Of a stretch of 6,038 bases of DNA, positions 1 to 6,038 are shown piece by piece. The stretch is from positions 1 to 6,038 of the forward strand of contig SFKY01000100.1 of the NCBI GenBank assembly GCA_004554665.1. Reading direction: 5' to 3'. Position numbers and translations under genes: made by a program. The notes under the pieces are model-generated. The model saw nothing but the letters and a program-made list of their open reading frames with translations. It searched no databases and was not told where the DNA came from. Within the stretch, counting starts at the first letter, position 1, and every line of letters starts with the position of its first letter. Source of the stretch: Bacteroidales bacterium. GTDB lineage: Bacteria; Bacteroidota; Bacteroidia; Bacteroidales; Bacteroidaceae.

Positions 1-6
1 AAAACT

Positions 7-41
7 AAGGGCAAGTACCTGTTTCCCAGATACTTGCCCTT
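7..41 (-). terminator. Intrinsic terminator downstream of ppdK
   Basis: Positions 7-17 (AAGGGCAAGTA) and 31-41 (TACTTGCCCTT) form a perfect 11-bp stem. Inside it, 19-21 (CTG) can pair with 27-29 (CAG) after one mismatch, leaving a 5-base loop. Read on the minus strand, the stem is followed by AGTTTT at the window edge. It lies 29 bases beyond the ppdK stop codon, so it most likely ends the ppdK transcript. The plus-strand side is followed by TTATATAG, so it may also act for a convergent gene to the left, which is not visible here. Confidence 0.85.
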
Positions 42-69
42 TATATAGCTAATTTTCAGCACGTTTCGA

Positions 70-2790
70 TTATTCTTCGACGGCGGCCTGCGCGGCTGCA
101 AGGCGTGCGATAGGTACGCGGAATGGAGAGCAGCTTGCATAGTTCATGCCAATCTTGGCACAGAACTTCACTGAGCTGGGCTCACCACCGTGCTCACCGC
201 AGATACCGCAACGGAGGTTCTTACGCACTGAGCGGCCCTTCTCGACTGCCATCTCGATGAGCTGGCCTACACCATGCTGGTCAAGAACCTGGAACGGGTC
301 TACCTTCAGAATCTTCTTCTCCAGATATACAGGCAAGAAGCTGGCGATGTCGTCGCGGCTGTAGCCGAATGTCATCTGGGTCAAGTCATTAGTACCGAAA
401 GAGAAGTACTCAGCCTCTGTGGCGATGCGGTCTGCTGTGAGGGCAGCACGTGGAATCTCAATCATCGTACCAATCTCGAAGTCGATTTCTACACCGTACT
501 CCTCGAATACTTCTTTTGCTGTCTTCTGGATGATTTCCTTCTGCTGTTTCAGCTCGTAGAGAATACCAATCAGCGGAACCATGATTTCTGGCATCGGGTT
601 CTTGCCTTCTTTCTTCAGCTCACAAGCGGCAGAGAGGATAGCACGGGTCTGCATGGCTGTAATCTCGGGGAATGTGATGCCCAGACGGCAACCACGGTGA
701 CCCAACATCGGGTTGTTCTCAGCGAGAGAAGCCACACGGCGCTGGATGGTAGCAACGTCTACACCCATCTCCTTGGCCATCGTCTCCTGACCGGCGATAT
801 CGTGCGGTACAAACTCGTGGAGAGGTGGATCGAGCAGACGGATATTAACCGGACAGCCGTCCATTGCCTCCAAAATACCCTTGAAGTCAGCCTTCTGGTA
901 GGGCAACAGTTTGGCAAGTGCCTTCTCACGACCCTCTACGGTGTCAGAGAGAATCATCTCGCGCATGGCAACAATCTTCTTATCCTCGAAGAACATGTGC
1001 TCTGTACGGGTCAGACCGATACCCTTGGCACCGAATGCGCGTGCAACCTGTGCATCGTACGGAGTGTCGGCGTTGGTACGTACCTGCAACTTGGTGTATT
1101 TGTCGCAGAGATCCATCAACTCCTTGAAGTCGCCACTCAGTTCGGCAGCCTTAGTGGGAACCTCGCCTGCATAAACCTGACCGGTAGAACCGTTCAGAGA
1201 GATGTAATCACCTTCTTTATATACTACACCGTCGATTTCAACGGTCTTGGTCTTATAGTCTACATTGATGCCACCTGCACCTGATACGCAGCACTTACCC
1301 ATACCACGGGCCACAACGGCGGCGTGAGAGGTCATACCGCCACGTGCGGTCAGGATACCCTCGGCAGAAGCCATACCGGCAAGGTCCTCGGGAGAGGTCT
1401 CGATACGTACCATGATCACCTTGTGGCCATCTGCATGCCAAGCCTGTGCGTCGTCTGCGTGGAATACAATCTGTCCGCAGGCAGCACCCGGTGATGCGGG
1501 AAGACCCTGAGTGATGACCTTGGCCTGCAGCAGTGCCTTCTTGTCGAATACAGGGTGGAGCAGTTCGTCAAGTTTCTGGGGCTCGCAGCGCATGATGGCG
1601 GTCTTCTCGTCAATCATGCCCTCGTGCAACAGGTCGATGGCAATCTTCACCATTGCCGTACCGGTACGTTTGCCGTTACGTGTCTGCAAGAACCAGAGCT
1701 TGCCTTCCTGTACAGTAAACTCCATATCCTGCATATCGTGGTAGTGCTTTTCCAGCTTATCCTGCAAATCGTTGAGCTGTGCATAGATTTCAGGCATGGC
1801 TTCCTCCATAGAAGGATAGTTGGCGACGCGCTCTTCCTCGCTGATGCCGGCACGCTCTGCCCAGCGCTGTGAGCCAATCTTGGTAATCTGCTGCGGTGTA
1901 CGGATACCAGCCACAACATCCTCGCCCTGTGCGTTAACGAGATATTCACCGTTAAACAGATTCTCGCCGTTACCGGCATCGCGGCTGAAGCAAACACCCG
2001 TAGCGGAAGTGTCACCCATGTTACCGAATACCATAGCCATTACACTCACGGCTGTACCCCACTCGTCGGGGATGCCTTCCATCTTGCGGTAGAGGATAGC
2101 ACGCTCGTTCATCCAGCTACGGAACACAGCGCAGATGGCGCCCCACAACTGCTCAATAGGATCGTTGGGGAAGTCCTTGCCAGTACGCTCCTTGATGGCG
2201 GTCTTGAACAGGCTAACCAGTTTCTTCAACTCATCTACAGACAAGTCCTTGTCCAGCTTCACGCCACGCTCAGCCTTTACCTGCTCGATGATTTCCTCAA
2301 ATGGGTCGATGTCTTCCTTGTTCACTGGCTTCATCTCAAGCACTACATCGCCGTACATCTGTACGAAACGGCGGTAAGAGTCGTACACGAAGTGGGGGTT
2401 GTTGGTCTTGCGTACCATACCCTCGGCCACCTCGTCGTTCAGGCCCAGGTTGAGGATGGTATCCATCATACCGGGCATAGAAGCACGGGCTCCAGAGCGT
2501 ACGCTCACGAGAAGCGGATTCTGGGTGTCTCCGAACTTGGAGTTCATCAAGTCTTCGATGTGCTTAACGGCTGCAGTCACCTCGTCGTTGAGTATCTCCT
2601 TGATTTTCTCCTGACCTACCTCATAATACTCGTTACAGCAGCTCGTTGTAATCGTGAATCCGGGAGGAACTGGTACGCCGATAAGGTTCATCTCGGCCAA
2701 GTTTGCGCCTTTTCCACCAAGTTCTTCTCGCATTTTTGCGTTACCCTCAGCTTTACCATTGCCAAAGGTGTAAACTCTTTTGTCACTCAT
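70..2790 (-). CDS. ppdK: Pyruvate, phosphate dikinase (PPDK)
   Basis: Cytoplasmic enzyme interconverting pyruvate + ATP + Pi and PEP + AMP + PPi, in anaerobes often used in PPi-linked glycolysis or PEP formation. The 906-residue protein has the full three-part structure. The N-terminal ATP-grasp half (about 1-375) contains GGKGANLAEM with K27, SVRSGA with R98, and D355/E357/Q369 in the DMEFTVQ...LQTR segment. The swivelling phosphohistidine domain (about 425-540) carries GGMTSHAAV, with catalytic H489 and with T487 at the position phosphorylated by PDRP-type regulators in other PPDKs. The C-terminal TIM barrel (about 555-906) binds PEP/pyruvate and has R595 (RTEHMFF), R651 (NIRLLDPPLHEF), E778, N801/D802 (FGTNDLTQ) and C864 (GICGEHGG). 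Compared with the 874-residue Clostridium symbiosum enzyme (from memory), it is about 32 residues longer, mostly from extra residues around 300-335 just before the ATP-site motif. The ATG at 2790 is the natural start; the region ahead of it is A/T-rich without a Shine-Dalgarno. No frameshift is seen. Single-gene unit, with a promoter at 2838-2869 and a terminator at 7-41. Confidence 0.98.
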   Translation of the reverse strand: MSDKRVYTFGNGKAEGNAKMREELGGKGANLAEMNLIGVPVPPGFTITTSCCNEYYEVGQEKIKEILNDEVTAAVKHIEDLMNSKFGDTQNPLLVSVRSGARASMPGMMDTILNLGLNDEVAEGMVRKTNNPHFVYDSYRRFVQMYGDVVLEMKPVNKEDIDPFEEIIEQVKAERGVKLDKDLSVDELKKLVSLFKTAIKERTGKDFPNDPIEQLWGAICAVFRSWMNERAILYRKMEGIPDEWGTAVSVMAMVFGNMGDTSATGVCFSRDAGNGENLFNGEYLVNAQGEDVVAGIRTPQQITKIGSQRWAERAGISEEERVANYPSMEEAMPEIYAQLNDLQDKLEKHYHDMQDMEFTVQEGKLWFLQTRNGKRTGTAMVKIAIDLLHEGMIDEKTAIMRCEPQKLDELLHPVFDKKALLQAKVITQGLPASPGAACGQIVFHADDAQAWHADGHKVIMVRIETSPEDLAGMASAEGILTARGGMTSHAAVVARGMGKCCVSGAGGINVDYKTKTVEIDGVVYKEGDYISLNGSTGQVYAGEVPTKAAELSGDFKELMDLCDKYTKLQVRTNADTPYDAQVARAFGAKGIGLTRTEHMFFEDKKIVAMREMILSDTVEGREKALAKLLPYQKADFKGILEAMDGCPVNIRLLDPPLHEFVPHDIAGQETMAKEMGVDVATIQRRVASLAENNPMLGHRGCRLGITFPEITAMQTRAILSAACELKKEGKNPMPEIMVPLIGILYELKQQKEIIQKTAKEVFEEYGVEIDFEIGTMIEIPRAALTADRIATEAEYFSFGTNDLTQMTFGYSRDDIASFLPVYLEKKILKVDPFQVLDQHGVGQLIEMAVEKGRSVRKNLRCGICGEHGGEPSSVKFCAKIGMNYASCSPFRVPIARLAAAQAAVEE

Positions 2791-2837
2791 AGTTATTAAG
2801 TATCAATAATATTTTGTATGAAATTTATGTCTATGTG

Positions 2838-2869
2838 CAAAGATAGCGTATTTTTGCAAATCCAACAAA
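2838..2869 (-). promoter_or_regulatory. Bacteroidota-type promoter of ppdK
   Basis: On the minus strand the -7 element TATCTTTG (2845 down to 2838) matches the Bacteroides consensus TAnnTTTG exactly. A TTTG -33 element (2869 down to 2866) sits 20 bp upstream. Transcription should start around 2830-2834, giving a leader of roughly 40 nt before the ATG at 2790. No riboswitch-like structure fits in so short a leader. The consensus is established for Bacteroides fragilis-type primary sigma factors; the assignment here is inferred from sequence. Confidence 0.75.
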
Positions 2870-2947
2870 CATTTGTGGAAAAATATGCTAACTCGACATT
2901 ACATTTTTTTCGTTTTTTGTGCCAGTTGTCAGATTTTTCGGAAATTC

Positions 2948-2981
2948 TTGAAGTGTAACTTATTATTTATTTGTAACTTTG
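2948..2981 (+). promoter_or_regulatory. Bacteroidota-type promoter of the rlmD-like gene
   Basis: TAACTTTG at 2974-2981 matches the -7 consensus TAnnTTTG. A TTG at 2948-2950, 23 bp upstream, is a weaker and slightly distant -33 candidate. The predicted start near 2986-2990 leaves a very short leader of about 10-15 nt before the ATG at 3000. The -7 box overlaps a short palindrome (TTTGTcACAAA, 2978-2988) and one copy of a direct repeat TGTAACTT (2954-2961, 2972-2979), which could be a regulator site. Confidence 0.6.
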
Positions 2982-2999
2982 TCACAAAATTGTATAAAT

Positions 3000-4448
3000 A
3001 TGACACGTAAACGTAAACCGTTACCGTTTTTTGAGAATGTGACTATCGAGGCGGTGGCGGCCGAAGGCAAATGCGTAACCCATATTGATGATATGGTGGT
3101 GTTTGTGCCTTTTGTCGTCCCGGGCGATGTCGTCGACCTGCAGATTAGGAAAAAGAAACATAAGTATTGTGAAGCCGAGGCGGTGCGAATCGTCAGTCCG
3201 AGCGACCTGCGTGTGGAGCCCATGTGCCGACACTTTGGCGTGTGTGGTGGATGCAAGTGGCAGAATTTGCGCTACAAGGAGCAGCTCAAGGCCAAGCAGC
3301 AGCAAGTGTATGACCAGCTGTCGCGTATAGGAAAGGTGCAGCTGCCCGAATTTGAGCCCATCCTTGGTTCGGTTAAGATTAGCGAGTATCGCAACAAACT
3401 GGAGTTTGGCTGTGCAAACCGCCGGTGGTATACCAAGGAGGAGATAGCCCAACTTCCCCCACGGGTAGAAGGCGAGGAGAGCAACCTTTGCGATTCGGCA
3501 GTTGGATTCCACATTACCGGTTCGTTTGACAAGATTTATCCTATCGAGCGGTGTTATCTGATGGACGATTTGCACAATCAGATACGCAACGAGATACGCG
3601 ATTATGCCATCAATCGCGGCATCACCTTTTTTGATATCCGCCAACAGACGGGATTGTTGCGCGACCTGATTTTGCGCAACTCCAATACAGGCGAATGGAT
3701 GCTTATCGTGCAGTTCCATTTTGAGCAAGATGGCGATGCCGACTTGGCCAAAGGGTTGCTGCAACACGTAGCCGATTGTTTCCCGCAGCTCACTTCGGTC
3801 ATGTATGTGGATAATCAGAAGTGCAACGACACGTTTGGCGACTTGGAAGTAGTGTGCTTCCGGGGCAATGACCATATCTTTGAGACCATGGAGGGCCTCA
3901 AGTTTAAGGTCGGCCCTAAGAGTTTCTACCAGACCAATACCGACCAGGCGTACCATCTCTATTCTGTGGCGCGCGAATTTGCCGGTCTTACAGGCAACGA
4001 GTTAGTCTACGACCTCTATACCGGTACGGGAACCATCGCCAACTTTGTGGCTGGGCGCGCCCGGCAGGTGATTGGTATTGAATATGTACCCGAGGCCATC
4101 GAGGACGCCAAAGTCAACAGCCGCATCAATGGCATTGACAATACCTTATTCTATGCAGGCGACATGAAAGACATACTCACCGATGAGTTTATCGCCACCC
4201 ACGGCCGGCCCGATGTCATCATTACCGATCCGCCCCGTGCCGGCATGCATCCCGATGTGGTGGATGTCATTCTCAACGCATCCCCCCGCCGCATCGTGTA
4301 TGTGAGCTGCAATCCCGCCACGCAGGCCCGTGATTTGGCGCTGATGGATGCCAAGTACCGAGTGGCCAAGGTGCAGCCCGTAGACATGTTCCCCCACACC
4401 CCACATGTGGAGAATGTGGTGATGCTTGTGTTGAGAGAAAACGTGTGA
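3000..4448 (+). CDS. rlmD: 23S rRNA (uracil-5-)-methyltransferase, RlmD/RumA family
   Basis: SAM-dependent enzyme making 5-methyluridine in 23S rRNA; in E. coli RlmD modifies U1939. The 482-residue protein starts with a basic tail and a TRAM RNA-binding domain (about 10-65). The four [4Fe-4S] ligands follow as C76-x5-C82-x2-C85 and C185. A central RNA-binding/linker region leads into the Rossmann methyltransferase domain from about 300. Visible motifs are SFYQTN (308-313), the SAM-binding DLYTGTGT (338-345), DPPRAG (409-414), the catalytic nucleophile C437 in YVSCNPAT, and the proposed general base E471 in HVENVVML. Length and motif order are normal for the family. The ATG at 3000 is chosen because the only upstream in-frame start, TTG at 2979, lies inside the promoter -7 element. 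There is no Shine-Dalgarno, as is usual in this phylum. The exact target base (1939, 747 or another U) cannot be read from sequence, since Bacteroidota can carry paralogues; the family call is firm and the symbol less so. Confidence 0.93.
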   Translation: MTRKRKPLPFFENVTIEAVAAEGKCVTHIDDMVVFVPFVVPGDVVDLQIRKKKHKYCEAEAVRIVSPSDLRVEPMCRHFGVCGGCKWQNLRYKEQLKAKQQQVYDQLSRIGKVQLPEFEPILGSVKISEYRNKLEFGCANRRWYTKEEIAQLPPRVEGEESNLCDSAVGFHITGSFDKIYPIERCYLMDDLHNQIRNEIRDYAINRGITFFDIRQQTGLLRDLILRNSNTGEWMLIVQFHFEQDGDADLAKGLLQHVADCFPQLTSVMYVDNQKCNDTFGDLEVVCFRGNDHIFETMEGLKFKVGPKSFYQTNTDQAYHLYSVAREFAGLTGNELVYDLYTGTGTIANFVAGRARQVIGIEYVPEAIEDAKVNSRINGIDNTLFYAGDMKDILTDEFIATHGRPDVIITDPPRAGMHPDVVDVILNASPRRIVYVSCNPATQARDLALMDAKYRVAKVQPVDMFPHTPHVENVVMLVLRENV

Positions 4449-4533
4449 TAGGGTGAGAATCAACTCCTTATCAGATTCGTATAAAGTAGAGATAGATATA
4501 AAGTTTATTCAAATAAAAACAACAGTAATAGTA
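4449..4533. other. Intergenic gap between the methyltransferase and porin genes
   Basis: These 85 bases are AT-rich. The only inverted repeat noticed is GAATC (4457-4461) with GATTC (4474-4478), 5 bp around a 12-base loop and without a T-run, so it is not a convincing terminator. No exact TAnnTTTG -7 box was found on the plus strand; the closest is the imperfect TAAAGTTTA around 4498-4506. The porin may therefore be partly read through from the upstream gene or use a non-consensus promoter. Confidence 0.5.
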
Positions 4534-5679
4534 ATGATGAAAACCCCAGCAAACATGAAAAAGGGTATGATGATGGCATTGGTGGCACTCGTATCGATGG
4601 CTGCCCATGCACAAGAGAAGAAGGTTTCATGGATTAATAATGTGAAACTCTCGGGATATGGTATCGTGCAGTACCAGTATAGTGGCAAAGAGGGAGCCAA
4701 GGCCAACTCGTTCAATCTGCGCCTCGCTCGTTTCTCGCTCGATGGCCGCATCCTCGACGATTTCTATTGGAAGGCACAGGTGCAGTTCAATGGCAACACC
4801 TCCACCCTCGGCAGCTCGCCCCGTGTGGTAGACCTCTTCGGTGAGTGGCAGAAGTATGACTATTTCAAGATCAAGGCAGGACAGTTTAAGCGTCCCTTCT
4901 CTTTCGAGAATCCCATGCACCCCGTAGATCAGGGCTTTATGGGCTACAGCCAGATTATCAGTGCGCTTGCAGGCTTCAGCGACCGTGCCGGAGCTCATGC
5001 CAGCAACGGCCGTGACATCGGTGTGCAGATTCAGGGCGACTTCCTCAAGAATGCCAATGGCCGCAACCTGTTGCACTACCAAGTGGGCGTGTTCAACGGG
5101 CAGGGCATCAATGTGAGCGATGTGGACCAGCAGAAAGACATTATCGGAGGTGTTTGGGTTATGCCTGTTGCCGGTATGCGCATCGGTGCTTTCGGTTGGA
5201 CCGGATCCTATGCACGCAAGGGCACTTGGACTGACGAGCAGGGCAATACTCAGAGCGGTATCCGCAGCTTGCAGCAGCGTCGTTACGCTTTCTCTGCCGA
5301 GTATGTCGTCAACGACTGGACTTTCCGATCGGAGTATGCCCATTCCACGGGTTTGGCATTCAAGACACGCTATCAGGATGCTGACGATGCCAAAGACTGT
5401 ACGCTGAGTGGCAATGGTGACAAGGCGCAGGGTGTGTATGCCGTTGTGATAGCCCCTATCATCAAGAAGAAGTTCCATGCCAAGGCGCGTTACGACATGT
5501 ACCAGCCCACGGGCGACGCCTCTAAGCAGAAGACGCAGTACGAGGTGGGATTGGATTACAACTTCACCCGCAACTTGCAGCTTACCGGCGAGTATGCGCT
5601 CATCAACGACCGCAGCATTGCTAATCCCGACAAGCACAATTACAGCATGATAGATGTGGAACTTTCGTTCCGCTTCTAA
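4534..5679 (+). CDS. Outer-membrane porin, OprO/OprP-like (Porin_O_P family)
   Basis: Predicted beta-barrel porin for passive uptake of small solutes across the outer membrane. From the ATG at 4534 the protein has 381 residues. A signal peptide has a KK n-region, the hydrophobic core MMMALVALVSM and an AHA|Q cleavage site after residue 26. The mature part begins with a WINNVKLSGYGIVQYQY strand, then LRLARFSLDGRI and a GQFKRPFSFENP segment (about 116-127) typical of the phosphate-selective porin O/P family. Many alternating aromatic/polar strands follow. The last residues, IDVELSFRF, end in Phe, the usual signal for BAM-mediated barrel insertion. ATGs at 4537 and 4555 are alternatives; the 4555 start gives a tidier 19-residue signal peptide. 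The frame is open back to a GTG at 4453, but that would put 34 unneeded residues before the signal peptide. Phosphate specificity is not shown; Bacteroidales homologues are usually called simply porin. It lies 85 bp after the methyltransferase gene without a clear intervening terminator or promoter. Confidence 0.9.
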   Translation: MMKTPANMKKGMMMALVALVSMAAHAQEKKVSWINNVKLSGYGIVQYQYSGKEGAKANSFNLRLARFSLDGRILDDFYWKAQVQFNGNTSTLGSSPRVVDLFGEWQKYDYFKIKAGQFKRPFSFENPMHPVDQGFMGYSQIISALAGFSDRAGAHASNGRDIGVQIQGDFLKNANGRNLLHYQVGVFNGQGINVSDVDQQKDIIGGVWVMPVAGMRIGAFGWTGSYARKGTWTDEQGNTQSGIRSLQQRRYAFSAEYVVNDWTFRSEYAHSTGLAFKTRYQDADDAKDCTLSGNGDKAQGVYAVVIAPIIKKKFHAKARYDMYQPTGDASKQKTQYEVGLDYNFTRNLQLTGEYALINDRSIANPDKHNYSMIDVELSFRF

Positions 5680-5702
5680 TCCAATATCGCATTCAAGATT
5701 TG

Positions 5703-5719
5703 GCGTGGAGTTCCCACGC
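5703..5719 (+). other. Short GC-rich hairpin after the porin gene
   Basis: GCGTGG (5703-5708) pairs perfectly with CCACGC (5714-5719) around a 5-base loop. It begins 23 bases after the porin stop and is separated by only 3 bases from the terminator hairpin. It has no T-run of its own. It could stabilise the mRNA 3' end or assist termination; this is inference. Confidence 0.5.
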
Positions 5720-5722
5720 AAC

Positions 5723-5753
5723 AGGGCGTACCTCGTTGGTGCGCCCTTTCTGT
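5723..5753 (+). terminator. Intrinsic terminator of the porin transcript
   Basis: AGGGCGTACC (5723-5732) pairs with GGTGCGCCCT (5738-5747): ten pairs including one G-U, closing a 5-base loop TCGTT. The stem is followed on the plus strand by TTCTGTT, a modest U-rich tail. It lies about 45 bases beyond the porin stop codon. Confidence 0.8.
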
Positions 5754-5778
5754 TCCAGTTGTGAGGACAAGGAGTCTT

Positions 5779-5800
5779 TGGCTCAAGCCATGCTTTTTTT
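5779..5800 (+). terminator. Possible weak secondary terminator
   Basis: TGGC (5779-5782) and GCCA (5787-5790) can form a 4-bp stem with a TCAA loop. A run of seven T (5794-5800) follows three bases later. The stem is too short to be convincing alone, but the placement behind the main terminator would suit a backup site. Confidence 0.25.
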
Positions 5801-5898
5801 CCCACAATATAGACAGACCCTTGTTGATGATAGTCATAATTTTATGGAATCAAACAAAATAATCCGTAGTTTTATATCGTAATTTCGGGATTTGTTTG

Positions 5899-5906
5899 TA
5901 TTTTTG
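5899..5906 (+). promoter_or_regulatory. Possible -7 box for a gene to the right
   Basis: TATTTTTG fits TAnnTTTG and is followed about 130 bases later by the ATG at 6036. No TTTG or TTG was found 19-23 bp upstream, and AT-rich DNA often gives such matches by chance, so this is only a candidate. Confidence 0.25.
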
Positions 5907-6038
5907 AATCGACAATAACCATATGATGGAAAGGGTCTCTCAAGAAAATAGTTGAGGTAGTGGTACACGATCCTCTTCCCGGCAATGGCAAGGCACATGT
6001 TGTAAGAATAGATGGTAAGGCAGTGGAATAAAAACATG

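Larger units (their letters stand above)
5754..6038. other. Right-hand tail without an assignable gene
   Basis: Apart from the weak hairpin at 5779-5790, the first part (5754 to about 5920) is AT-rich and looks non-coding. It contains a TATTTTTG box at 5899-5906 matching TAnnTTTG, but without a TTTG at the right distance upstream. From about 5927 the base composition changes. A plus-strand frame open from a stop at 5924-5926 to TAA at 6029-6031 encodes about 34 residues with half its codons starting in G, but it has no ATG. The complementary frame is open on the minus strand from 6037 to 5834 (67 residues, with ATG at the window edge) and may continue beyond the window. I recognise neither product. 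The window ends with ATG at 6036-6038 in an A-rich context, possibly the start of the next plus-strand gene. Confidence 0.4.

Noticed and set aside
274..1284. Long plus-strand open frame (336 codons) inside ppdK
   Set aside because: It is exactly antisense to a strongly recognised PPDK, carries no recognisable domain, and reflects the codon bias of the real gene.
2979..2999. TTG start for the methyltransferase
   Set aside because: The TTG lies inside the predicted -7 promoter element, and the ATG at 3000 gives a normal family N-terminus.
2791..2999. Riboswitch, small RNA or extra small gene in the divergent intergenic region
   Set aside because: The space is taken up by two promoters with short leaders. 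No open frame or multi-stem structure was seen.
3021..3956. Long minus-strand open frame (311 codons) inside the methyltransferase gene
   Set aside because: It is antisense to a gene with all expected catalytic and iron-sulfur motifs. It shows no signal, promoter or family features of its own.
4457..4478. GAATC/GATTC inverted repeat as the methyltransferase terminator
   Set aside because: Only five weak pairs around a 12-base loop and no following T-run.
4453..4533. Extended porin start at the GTG at 4453
   Set aside because: It would add 27 residues ahead of the ATG at 4534 and bury the signal peptide. A signal peptide starting at 4534-4555 is far more plausible.
4627..5805. Minus-strand open frame of 392 codons opposite the porin
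   Set aside because: The porin frame has a signal peptide, family motifs and a terminal Phe. The antisense frame would begin beyond the porin terminator and has no recognisable product.
1..6038. CRISPR array, insertion sequence, toxin-antitoxin, phage or defence system
   Set aside because: No regularly spaced repeats, recognisable transposase, terminal inverted repeats, or gene families of these systems were seen. All three complete genes belong to well-known families.

Overview
The window looks like an ordinary chromosomal stretch from a Bacteroidales bacterium (Bacteroides/Prevotella-type). Four things support this: Bacteroidota-style promoter elements (TTTG about 20 bp ahead of TAnnTTTG), the lack of Shine-Dalgarno sequences ahead of A/T-rich start contexts, a porin of the outer-membrane Porin_O_P type, and the protein families themselves. 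The coding DNA is moderately GC-rich, which might favour a Prevotella-like genome over a Bacteroides one, but genus cannot be settled from this window.

Layout, left to right: (1) an intrinsic terminator hairpin at 7-41; (2) ppdK (70-2790, minus strand), a complete 906-residue pyruvate, phosphate dikinase with all expected catalytic residues; (3) a 209-bp AT-rich divergent intergenic region (2791-2999) with one recognisable promoter for each flanking gene; (4) an rlmD/rumA-type [4Fe-4S] 23S rRNA uracil-5-methyltransferase (3000-4448, plus strand); (5) an 85-bp gap with no convincing terminator, then an outer-membrane porin gene (4534-5679, plus strand); (6) two adjacent hairpins at 5703-5753, the second a good intrinsic terminator; (7) a 285-bp tail (5754-6038) with no assignable gene but with a short coding-like stretch (about 5927-6028) and an ATG in the last three bases that may start the next gene.

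The genes do not form an obvious pathway. PPDK acts in PEP/pyruvate interconversion, the methyltransferase in ribosome maturation and the porin in outer-membrane uptake. The methyltransferase and the porin could share some transcription because they are co-oriented and no strong terminator separates them. ppdK is divergent and independent. I found no defence system, mobile element, CRISPR array, tRNA or rRNA, and no evidence of a previously undescribed system. The points most worth a second look are the symmetric sequence over the rlmD promoter and the unexplained tail.
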